Shown here piece after piece: positions 35,819 through 43,241 of a DNA stretch of 64,000 nucleotides. The stretch's first letter is position 1. Each line of letters begins with the position of its first letter. The translations under genes and the position numbers were made by a program. Below the pieces are notes generated by a model, which was given only the letters and a program-made list of their open reading frames with translations, had not been told where the DNA came from and did no database searches. This stretch comes from Burkholderia cepacia (GTDB lineage Bacteria; Pseudomonadota; Gammaproteobacteria; Burkholderiales; Burkholderiaceae), in assembly GCF_001718835.1 (NCBI RefSeq), contig NZ_CP013443.1, forward strand, positions 3,162,001-3,226,000, written 5' to 3'.

Positions 35819-36217
35819 ATGACCGACTCCCCGCTCGCCCTCCCGCAAAAACAGCCCGCGCTGCGCGTCGTCCCGCAACCGCACGACGCGAACGTCCACG
35901 GCGACGTATTCGGCGGCTGGATCATGTCGCAGGTCGACATCGCCGGCTCGATCCCCGCGAGCCAGCGCGCGAACGGTCGCGTCGCGACGGTCGCGGTCAA
36001 CTCGTTCGTGTTCAAGCAGCCGGTGTTCGTCGGCGACCTGCTGAGCTTCTACGCGACCATCACGCGCACCGGCAACACGTCGATCACGGTCGACGTCGAG
36101 GTGTACGCGCAGCGCATGCGCCTGATGGGTGAAGTCGTGAAGGTCACCGAAGCGACGCTCACCTACGTCGCGACCGGCCCCGATCGCAAGCCGCGGCAAC
36201 TGCCGCCGCTCGAATGA
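35819..36217 (+). CDS. Acyl-CoA thioesterase (YciA-like)
   Basis: A 132-aa hot-dog fold thioesterase that hydrolyses acyl-CoA to free acid and CoA. The segment NVHGDVFGGWIMSQVDIAGS at residues 24-43 carries the conserved Asn/Gly-Asp and the helix that binds CoA in YciA-type enzymes. The ATG at 35819 follows a short five-codon frame (35805-35822) that overlaps it, so initiation may be linked. It is divergent from the ABC exporter and convergent with the nitrate-reductase-associated gene. Chain-length preference is unknown. Confidence 0.87.
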   Translation: MTDSPLALPQKQPALRVVPQPHDANVHGDVFGGWIMSQVDIAGSIPASQRANGRVATVAVNSFVFKQPVFVGDLLSFYATITRTGNTSITVDVEVYAQRMRLMGEVVKVTEATLTYVATGPDRKPRQLPPLE

Positions 36218-36220
36218 GCG

Positions 36221-36240
36221 TGCCGCGCCTTGGCGCGGCA
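36221..36240. terminator. GC hairpin between convergent genes
   Basis: TGCCGCGCC (36221-36229) pairs with GGCGCGGCA (36232-36240). There is no T-run; a possible shared transcription end for the thioesterase gene and the convergent gene at 36262. Confidence 0.4.
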
Positions 36241-36261
36241 TGACACGCGTCGGCCGCCGCC

Positions 36262-36744
36262 TCAGTGCGTGGCCGTCAGCCCGAACTCCCGCATCGCGGG
36301 CAGGAAATCGTGGTTCAGCTTCGGCTTGCGCGACAGCTTCACCAGCACGTAGCGCTGGAACGGCGCAAGCCGCTGCCACTGCGCGAGCTCGGGCGCCGTC
36401 AGCCCGGCCAGCGCGCTCTGCTGCACGAGCGACTCCGGCACGATGTCGGTGGCACGCCAGGCCGGCTGCTCGTCGGGCTGGAACCACGAGGGTTCCAGAT
36501 CCGCGTGCGTGCGCAGCATTTCGAACAGCGCGTGATCGAAGTTGGGCTCGATCGCGGTGTCGTCGTCGGCCGGAAAGCGTGCGAGCAGCTTGCGGTCCTC
36601 GAGCGGCAGCAGTTGCCACTGCTCCAGCGAAATCCGCAGACCGAAACGGTCGAGATTGAAACGCACGATCATCGGGATGTACGTGAAGTTTTCCGACGAT
36701 TCGCGTTCGAAATTGAAGAGCAACGGTACGTCGCTAAGTCCCAT
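36262..36744 (-). CDS. Nitrate-reductase-associated family protein
   Basis: A 160-aa protein that I assign to the small conserved family annotated as nitrate-reductase-associated, on the basis of the N-terminal LFNFERESSENFTYIPMIVR start, the LEQWQLLPLEDRKLL segment and the neighbourhood. Biochemical function of the family is not established. It is divergent from fdhD, a sulfurtransferase for molybdenum enzymes, with a 125-bp shared gap, which supports a link to molybdenum oxidoreductases. No nitrate reductase or formate dehydrogenase structural gene is in the window. Confidence 0.65.
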   Translation of the reverse strand: MGLSDVPLLFNFERESSENFTYIPMIVRFNLDRFGLRISLEQWQLLPLEDRKLLARFPADDDTAIEPNFDHALFEMLRTHADLEPSWFQPDEQPAWRATDIVPESLVQQSALAGLTAPELAQWQRLAPFQRYVLVKLSRKPKLNHDFLPAMREFGLTATH

Positions 36745-36869
36745 GGCATTACCCGAAGTGGCGGATGCCGGCGCGGCCGGCTTGCCTGGGGTATTTTAGA
36801 ACCTCTGCGCACGAACGGCGGAAGCGATCGTCGTCCTGCCCCGCGCCAGTCAACCGTACGGGAGTCTCA

Positions 36870-37694
36870 GTGAATCCGACCGAATCCGCCGAACCGCGCG
36901 GCGCGATCGAACTGTCCGTGCGCCGCACGCGCGGCGGCGCCGTCGAAACCGCGCACGACTACGTGGGCCAGGAATGGCCCGTCGCACTCGTCTTCAACGG
37001 CATCTCGCACGCGGTGATGATGTGTACGCCGTGCGACCTCGAAGCGTTCGCGGTCGGTTTCGCGATCTCGGAAGGGATCGTCGCGCGCGGCAGCGACATC
37101 AAGGACATCGAGGTGATCCTGCACGCCGACGCACCGCTGCCGCATGCGGAAGTCCACCTGGAGGTCGTCCAGCAGGCGTTCGCCGCGCTGAAGGACCGGC
37201 GCCGCGCGCTCGCGGGGCGCACCGGCTGCGGCGTATGCGGGATCGAAAGCATCGACCTGCTCGACCTCGCGCCCGAACCTGTGCCCGATACGGGCTTTCT
37301 CGCGCGCCTCGCCCCCGACGCGCTGACGCGCGCGGCGCAGGCGCTGCCGGCCCATCAGGCGCTCACGCGGCTCACGGGCGGCCTGCATGCGGCCGCGTGG
37401 TGCGACGCAACAGGCGCGATCCGGATGGCGTTCGAGGACGTCGGCCGCCACAACGCGCTCGACAAGCTGATCGGCTCGCTCGTGCTGTCGCGCGCCGACG
37501 CGACCGACGGCTTCGTGTTCCTGTCGAGCCGCGCGAGCTACGAGCTCGTGCGCAAGGCCGCACGGGTCGGCATCCCGCTGGTGGCGACGATCTCCGCGCC
37601 GTCGTCGCTCGCGATCGAGATCGCGAAGGCGGCCGGCTTGCGGCTCGTCAGCTTCTGCCGCGAGACAGGCTACGTGGATTACGACACGGCGTGA
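36870..37694 (+). CDS. fdhD: Formate dehydrogenase accessory sulfurtransferase
   Basis: FdhD moves sulfur from a cysteine desulfurase to the molybdenum cofactor of formate dehydrogenase. The 274-aa protein has the required cysteine pair in the TGCGVCG loop (Cys120, Cys123) and the C-terminal SSRASYELVRKAA and SAPSSLAIEIA segments. The start is a GTG at 36870 with GGGAG five bases upstream. Its 3' end overlaps the convergent desaturase gene by 16 bp. Confidence 0.93.
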   Translation: MNPTESAEPRGAIELSVRRTRGGAVETAHDYVGQEWPVALVFNGISHAVMMCTPCDLEAFAVGFAISEGIVARGSDIKDIEVILHADAPLPHAEVHLEVVQQAFAALKDRRRALAGRTGCGVCGIESIDLLDLAPEPVPDTGFLARLAPDALTRAAQALPAHQALTRLTGGLHAAAWCDATGAIRMAFEDVGRHNALDKLIGSLVLSRADATDGFVFLSSRASYELVRKAARVGIPLVATISAPSSLAIEIAKAAGLRLVSFCRETGYVDYDTA

Positions 37695-38833
37695 GGGCGC
37701 GCGGCGCCCGCCGCGCCCGCCGGCTCCGGCACGGCGGCCGGCGTCAGCGGCTCCTGCGCCGGCTCGCTCGTCAGGTTGCCGACGTAGTCGGTCCAGAGCT
37801 TGCGATCGGTGTCGTAGAGCTTGCAGCGGCGGGCCGTGTCGAAATACCAGCGCCAGCTGAAGCGCTGCACGACGATGCGCCCGGGCAGCATGTCCTCCAG
37901 CTTCGCCTGCGCCGGCTTGAGCCGGTACAGCGGCACGCTCATGTCGACGTGGTGGGCCGTGTGCTCCATGATGTGATGCAGCAGGCCGCCGATGCCGAAC
38001 GGGAACGTCAGGTGCAGCGTGGTCGACACGAACGGCGCGGCGTTCGACCATTCGGCCCGGTTCGCATGCCACGCGATGCGCGGATCGGTATGGTGGACGT
38101 ACACGACGAACCCGATCATCGAGCACCAGAACAGGAACGGCACGAGCACGCCGGTCGCGAGCAGCAGCGCGACGGGCTGCTGCGTCGCCAGCGCGACCCA
38201 CACGACGGCGGCGATCCACACGGCCGCGAAGCCGGTCACCAGCAGGCAGTCGCGGCTGAACACGGGCCGCGACGCGCCGATATAGCGCTTGGTCGGGAAA
38301 TACATCCGCAGCCACCAGATCTCGACGAAATAGTAGAGCCCCGGCGCCCAGCCGCTTCGGTAGATGCGGTCCAGCAGCCGGCGCGTCGGCGACAGCGCCG
38401 CGTATTCGGCCGGCGTATGCGGCGCCCACACGAAATCGAAGCCCTTCAGGTTCGTGTAGCCGTGGTGCACCACGTTGTGCCCGACTTCCCACAGGCTGTA
38501 CGGCGTCAGCGACGGCAGGAACGCGATGCGGCCGAGCCAGCGGTTCAGCCGGCGGTTGGGCGTCAGGCTCTGGTGGCACGCATCGTGCCCGATGATGAAG
38601 AGCCGCCCGGTGATGAAGCCGGCCGCCATCCCGCAGACGACCTTGCCGACGATCGACGGGATCAGCAGCGCGCCCGCGAACGCCGCGAACAGCAGCAGGT
38701 AGTCGAGCACGAGCAGGAGGATCGGGCGCACGATCTCGCGCGCGGCGAACGGCACGAGCCACGAGCGGATGACCTTGCGATGCGGCATCGGCGCGTCGGC
38801 GCGAACGGGTGTCTGGGAATCGTTATTGGCCAT
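37679..38833 (-). CDS. Membrane fatty acid desaturase
   Basis: A 384-aa integral membrane di-iron desaturase. The three histidine boxes are HDACH (residues 83-87), HNVVHH (119-124) and HTAHH (291-295), in the right order and spacing, with two pairs of hydrophobic segments between them. This fits the acyl-lipid/omega-6-type group rather than soluble acyl-ACP desaturases. The C-terminus is Pro/Ala rich. The ATG at 38833 is chosen because further upstream the frame has no hydrophobic or conserved content. It lies 86 bp after cyoD on the same strand and could be read through from the cyo operon. Substrate and position of the double bond are unknown. Confidence 0.85.
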   Translation of the reverse strand: MANNDSQTPVRADAPMPHRKVIRSWLVPFAAREIVRPILLLVLDYLLLFAAFAGALLIPSIVGKVVCGMAAGFITGRLFIIGHDACHQSLTPNRRLNRWLGRIAFLPSLTPYSLWEVGHNVVHHGYTNLKGFDFVWAPHTPAEYAALSPTRRLLDRIYRSGWAPGLYYFVEIWWLRMYFPTKRYIGASRPVFSRDCLLVTGFAAVWIAAVVWVALATQQPVALLLATGVLVPFLFWCSMIGFVVYVHHTDPRIAWHANRAEWSNAAPFVSTTLHLTFPFGIGGLLHHIMEHTAHHVDMSVPLYRLKPAQAKLEDMLPGRIVVQRFSWRWYFDTARRCKLYDTDRKLWTDYVGNLTSEPAQEPLTPAAVPEPAGAAGAARPHAVS

Positions 38834-38919
38834 GATGCAGAAAGGCGCGCAGACCGCGCGCCCCCGAGAGAAAACCAGCCGTGCAAGGACACGGCGCGAA
38901 TACGTGAACGGGATGCCGG

Positions 38920-39252
38920 TTACCGCGACATCATGTTCATGCTGACGTTGTGCATCACCCACAGCGTCCCGACGATCAGGATCAGCGCGGTGAGCACCGT
39001 GTAGCTGAACGCCATCACGTTCCAGCGCTGGCTCGACGACGTGTTCATGTGCAGGAAGCACACGAGGTGCACGAGGATCTGCGCGAACGCGAGCACCGCC
39101 AGCGCGATGATCGCCGCTTTCGGCGCCAGCACGCCGCCCATCACGAGGCCGAACGACGCGGCCGTGAGCAGCACCGACAGGACGAAACCGACGATGTAGC
39201 CGCCGGCCGTGCCGTGCGCTTCATCGTGGTGAATGAGTTCCGAATGGGCCAT
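38920..39252 (-). CDS. cyoD: Cytochrome o ubiquinol oxidase subunit IV
   Basis: A 110-aa membrane protein with three predicted helices, the small assembly-related subunit of the bo3 quinol oxidase. The start HSELIHHDEAHGTAGGYIVG and the VHLVCFLHMNTSSSQRWN loop are characteristic. It ends the cyoABCD operon and directly abuts cyoC. No cyoE (heme O synthase) follows here; it must lie elsewhere if this oxidase uses heme O. Confidence 0.93.
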   Translation of the reverse strand: MAHSELIHHDEAHGTAGGYIVGFVLSVLLTAASFGLVMGGVLAPKAAIIALAVLAFAQILVHLVCFLHMNTSSSQRWNVMAFSYTVLTALILIVGTLWVMHNVSMNMMSR

Positions 39253-39864
39253 TTAGATCACGCTCGCGAGATAGACGAAGGAAAACACGCAGATCCAGAC
39301 GATGTCGAGGAAGTGCCAGAAGAGGCTCAGGCAGGTGAGGCGCCGGAAGTCGCGTTCCGTCATGCCGGGGCCGCGGGCGATCTGCACGACGAGCACGACC
39401 ATCCACAACAGGCCGACGGCCACGTGCAGCCCGTGCGTGCCGACCAGCGCGAAGAACGCCGACAGGAACGCGCTGCGCCCAGGCCCCGCGCCTTCCGCGA
39501 TCAGGTGCGAGAACTCGCGCAGCTCCATCGCGAGGAACGCGACGCCGAGCACGAACGTCACCGCGAGCCAGACGAACACCGCGCCGCGCCGGCGGCGCTG
39601 CGCGCCGAGCATCGCGAAGCCGTACGTGATGCTGGAGAGCAGCAGCGCGGCGGTCTCGAGCGCGACGCCCGGGATGTCGAACAGGTCCTTCGCGGTCGGG
39701 CCGCCGGCGTACTGGTTGCCGAGCACCGCGAAGGTCGCGAACAGCGATGCGAAGATCACGCAGTCGGTCATCAGGTACAGCCAGAAGCCGAACACCGAAT
39801 GCGACGGCGGATGATGGTGCGCCGCCGGATGACGGGCGCCGCCCGTGAGAGTTTGATACGACAT
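39253..39864 (-). CDS. cyoC: Cytochrome o ubiquinol oxidase subunit III
   Basis: The 203-aa subunit III with five predicted helices, of the heme-copper oxidase type (FWLYLMTDCVIFASLFATF, then GTHGLHVAVGLLWM and FWHFLDIVWICVF). Its start codon shares one base with the cyoB stop in a TGATG overlap, pointing to coupled translation. No redox centre is expected in this subunit. Confidence 0.95.
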   Translation of the reverse strand: MSYQTLTGGARHPAAHHHPPSHSVFGFWLYLMTDCVIFASLFATFAVLGNQYAGGPTAKDLFDIPGVALETAALLLSSITYGFAMLGAQRRRRGAVFVWLAVTFVLGVAFLAMELREFSHLIAEGAGPGRSAFLSAFFALVGTHGLHVAVGLLWMVVLVVQIARGPGMTERDFRRLTCLSLFWHFLDIVWICVFSFVYLASVI

Positions 39865-41870
39865 CAGTTCGCCTCCAGTTCGGCTTCCGGCGACGGCGCG
39901 CGCATCCGCACGCCCGCGCGTTGTTCCTCGATCTTGCGGACGGTATCCGCCGGAATGTAATAGCCTTCGTTGTCCTGCGCGCTGTACAGCACCACCGTCG
40001 CGACGATGCCGACGAGCGACGCGATCGCGAGCCACCAGATGTGCCAGACGAGCGCGAAGCCGAGCAGCAGGCTGAACACGCCGACGAACAGGCCGGCGCT
40101 CGTGTTGGACGGCATGTGGATGTCCTGGTACGTGACGTTCTTGCCGAGGCCGAGGCCCTTCGCCTTGCGATACGCGAGCTCGTCGAGTTCGTGCACGTCC
40201 GGAATCACCGCGAAGTTGTAGACGGCCGGCGGCGACGACGTCGCCCATTCGAGCGTGCGGCCGTTCCACGGGTCGCCGCTCACGTCGCGATACTGCGCTT
40301 GCGCGCGGTTGCGCCAGCCGACCCAAACCGATGCGACCTGGAACACCACGCCGAGCGCGATCAGCACCACGCCGCACGCGGCGACCAGCAGCCACGGATG
40401 CCACGCCGGGTTGTCATAGTGGTTCAGGCGGCGCGTCATGCCCATGAAGCCGAGCACGTAGAGCGGCATGAACGCGACGTAGAAGCCGGTGAGCCAGCAC
40501 CAGAACGCGCGCTTGCCTTGCTTCTCGTCGAGCTTGAAGCCGAACACCTTCGGGAACCAGAAATGGACGCCCGCGAAATAGCCGAACACGACGCCGCCGA
40601 TGATCGTGTTATGGAAGTGCGCGATCAGGAACAGGCTGTTGTGCAGCACGAAGTCCGCGCCGGGTATCGCCAGCATCACGCCGGTCATCCCGCCGAGCGT
40701 GAACGTGACCATGAAGCCGATCGTCCACAGCACCGGCACCGTGAACTCGACGCGGCCGCGGTACATCGTGAACAGCCAGTTGAAGATCTTCACGCCGGTC
40801 GGGATCGCGATGATCATCGTCATGATGCCGAAGAACGCGTTGACGTCGGCGCCCGAGCCCATCGTGAAGAAGTGATGCAGCCACACGAGGAACGCCAGCA
40901 CCATGATCGCGCACGACGCGTACACCATCGTCTTGTAGCCGAACAGCGGCTTCTTCGCGAACGTCGCGATGACTTCCGAATAGATCCCGAACGCGGGCAG
41001 CACGAGGATGTACACCTCCGGATGGCCCCACGCCCAGATCAGGTTCAGGTACAGCATCGCGTTGCCGCCGGCATCGTTCGTGAAGAAGTGCATGTCGAGG
41101 TAGCGATCGAGGCCGAGCAGCGCGAGCGCAACCGCCAGGATCGGGAACGTCGCCATGATCAGCACGTTCGAGCACAGCGCGGTCCACGTGAACACCGGCA
41201 TCTTCATCAGCGTCATGCCCGGCGCGCGCATCTTGATGATCGTCACGAAGAAGTTGATCGACGTGATCAGCGTGCCGACGCCGGAAATCTGCAGCGCCCA
41301 CAGGTAGTAGTCGACCCCTACCCCCGGACTGAACTGCAGCTCCGACAGCGGCGGATACGCGAGCCAGCCCACCTGCGCGAATTCGCCGATCACGAGCGAA
41401 ACGTTCATCAGGATCGCGGCGACCGCCGTCATCCAGAACGAGAGCGAGTTCAGGAACGGGAACGCGACGTCGCGCGCGCCGATCTGCAGCGGAACGATCA
41501 GGTTGAAGAACGCGACCAGCAGCGCCATCGCCATGAAGAAGATCATGATCACGCCGTGTGCCGTGAAGACCTGGTCATAGTGGTGCGGCGGCAGGTAGCC
41601 GGGCCCGTTGTACGCGAGCGCGAGCTGCATGCGCATCATGATTGCGTCCGCGAAGCCGCGCAGCAGCATCAGCACCGCGACGACCAGGTACATCACGCCG
41701 ATCTTCTTGTGATCGACCGACGTCAGCCATTCGCTCCATAGCCATTTCCACCGGCCGGTGACCGTCAGCGCGACGACGATGCCCAGCACGACGAGCCCCA
41801 TGAAGGCGCTCGCCCCCATGATGATGGGCTGGTCGAACGGGATCGCCGAAAGTGTCAGTTTGCCGAACAT
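39864..41870 (-). CDS. cyoB: Cytochrome o ubiquinol oxidase subunit I
   Basis: The 668-aa catalytic subunit, with about 15 helices, holding low-spin heme, the high-spin heme and CuB. The CuB and proton-channel region is visible as WAWGHPEVYILVLPAFG, with the His-His pair in WLHHFF and heme ligands in HFHNTIIGG. The DHKKIGVMYL start of the first helix is typical. It reduces O2 to water with quinol electrons and pumps protons. It starts 3 bp after the cyoA stop, in the order cyoA-B-C-D on the minus strand. Confidence 0.97.
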   Translation of the reverse strand: MFGKLTLSAIPFDQPIIMGASAFMGLVVLGIVVALTVTGRWKWLWSEWLTSVDHKKIGVMYLVVAVLMLLRGFADAIMMRMQLALAYNGPGYLPPHHYDQVFTAHGVIMIFFMAMALLVAFFNLIVPLQIGARDVAFPFLNSLSFWMTAVAAILMNVSLVIGEFAQVGWLAYPPLSELQFSPGVGVDYYLWALQISGVGTLITSINFFVTIIKMRAPGMTLMKMPVFTWTALCSNVLIMATFPILAVALALLGLDRYLDMHFFTNDAGGNAMLYLNLIWAWGHPEVYILVLPAFGIYSEVIATFAKKPLFGYKTMVYASCAIMVLAFLVWLHHFFTMGSGADVNAFFGIMTMIIAIPTGVKIFNWLFTMYRGRVEFTVPVLWTIGFMVTFTLGGMTGVMLAIPGADFVLHNSLFLIAHFHNTIIGGVVFGYFAGVHFWFPKVFGFKLDEKQGKRAFWCWLTGFYVAFMPLYVLGFMGMTRRLNHYDNPAWHPWLLVAACGVVLIALGVVFQVASVWVGWRNRAQAQYRDVSGDPWNGRTLEWATSSPPAVYNFAVIPDVHELDELAYRKAKGLGLGKNVTYQDIHMPSNTSAGLFVGVFSLLLGFALVWHIWWLAIASLVGIVATVVLYSAQDNEGYYIPADTVRKIEEQRAGVRMRAPSPEAELEAN

Positions 41871-41873
41871 GCG

Positions 41874-42764
41874 TTACCCCTTCGTCGTACAGGCGGCGTC
41901 CTTCAGGTCGAGGACGTGGCCGTTGTTGTATTTCGCGATGATGTTGTGAAACAGCTTCGGATCGACCGACGAGAAGTAGCGCACCGGCGCCTTCTCGCTC
42001 GGCTGCGCGACGGTGCCGTACACGGTCGCGTCGAGCCGGTCGGGCGAGGCCTTCACCTTCTGCACCCACGCGTCGAACTGCTCGCGCGGCTCGGCGAGCG
42101 TGCGGAATTTCATGTCGGAGAAGCCGCGGCCGCTGTAGTTGGAGGACACGCCCGCGTAGTCGCCCGCTTCGTCGGCGATCAGGTGCAGGCGCGTCTGCAT
42201 GCCGGCCATCGCGTAGACCTGGGTGCCGAGCTGCGGGATGAAGAACGAGTTCATCACCGAATCCGACGTGATGCGGAAGTTCACCGGCGTGCCGACCGGA
42301 ATCGCGAGCTGGTTCACCGACGCGATGCCGAGTTCCGGATAGATGAACAGCCACTTCCAGTCGAGCGCGACGACTTCGACGTCGATCGGCTTGACCGACG
42401 ACTGGAGCGGCTTGTACGGGTCGAGCTCATGCGTGGTCTTCCACGTGAGGATGCCGAGATAGAGGATGATCAGCGTCGGCACGGTCCAGATCACGACCTC
42501 GATCGCCGTCGAATGCGACCAGTTAGGCGCATAGGTCGCGCTGCGGTTCGACGCGCGGTAGCGCCACGCGAACCACAGCGTGAGCAGGATCACCGGCACG
42601 ACGACGATCAGCATCGCCCAGGTGGACGTCGCGATCAGCGCTTTCTCCGCGACGCCCACCGCGCCCTTGGGGTCGAGCACGTGAAGGTCGCTGCATCCGG
42701 CCAGTCCCGCCAGTATCGCGATGACGGGGGCCGCCCGCGCACCGCCGGTGATTCGTCTGATCAT
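41874..42764 (-). CDS. cyoA: Cytochrome o ubiquinol oxidase subunit II (lipoprotein)
   Basis: A 296-aa subunit II with a lipoprotein signal ending LAGC (Cys24), two transmembrane helices and a periplasmic cupredoxin-fold domain. The CuA ligands of cytochrome c oxidases are absent (there is no HCxExCGxxH motif), which identifies a quinol oxidase. The region NSFFIPQLGTQVYAMAGMQT is the conserved remnant of the copper site. It heads the operon; the 477-bp gap upstream should hold the promoter, though no clear boxes were seen. Confidence 0.95.
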   Translation of the reverse strand: MIRRITGGARAAPVIAILAGLAGCSDLHVLDPKGAVGVAEKALIATSTWAMLIVVVPVILLTLWFAWRYRASNRSATYAPNWSHSTAIEVVIWTVPTLIILYLGILTWKTTHELDPYKPLQSSVKPIDVEVVALDWKWLFIYPELGIASVNQLAIPVGTPVNFRITSDSVMNSFFIPQLGTQVYAMAGMQTRLHLIADEAGDYAGVSSNYSGRGFSDMKFRTLAEPREQFDAWVQKVKASPDRLDATVYGTVAQPSEKAPVRYFSSVDPKLFHNIIAKYNNGHVLDLKDAACTTKG

Positions 42765-43241
42765 GGTTCGTTTGCCTGAGTGTCGTTGAGAAGGACTGCC
42801 AGGCCGCGCGCCGCCAATGCGCGACGCGTGATGACCACGGCAGCCTGCCGCGCGAACTGTACGGAAAATTGCCGCACTGCATCTTGACGGTGGACAAACT
42901 TCGCCTGCTTGCGCCACATCCTCCCCGAACCGGACCAGGCGCCCGCCCTTGCGATTGCCGGCGGGGGCTGATGGAGAAAGGACGAGGGCGTTCGGCACGC
43001 GTCCCGGGGAAATCGGGCGGACAGCCGAGAAGCGGTGGACATTTCGGCGACGCACCGCAACATCGACGATGCCTACATTCGGTGGTGCGCCGGCTGCGGG
43101 CAGCGGCGCCACGTGGCTCGGGCGGCCCGCGACGCGATCATCACCGCGCGGCGTCGGGCGGATGCGGGGAACGGCGGCGCACCCCGCCACCTCGCGGCGG
43201 GGCGCGCTCGGGCCGGCGTGTCGAACCGCGCGTCAGTCGCG
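42765..43241. other. Intergenic region between cyoA and the NRPS-like gene
   Basis: No convincing gene is seen in this 477-bp gap. It must hold the cyoA promoter and the end of the accessory operon. A hairpin at 43182-43202 (CCCCGCC pairing with GGCGGGG, 7-nt loop) lies 40-60 bp beyond the NRPS-like stop codon but has no T-run. The sequence from about 43080 on is GC-rich and low in coding signal on both strands. Confidence 0.5.
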
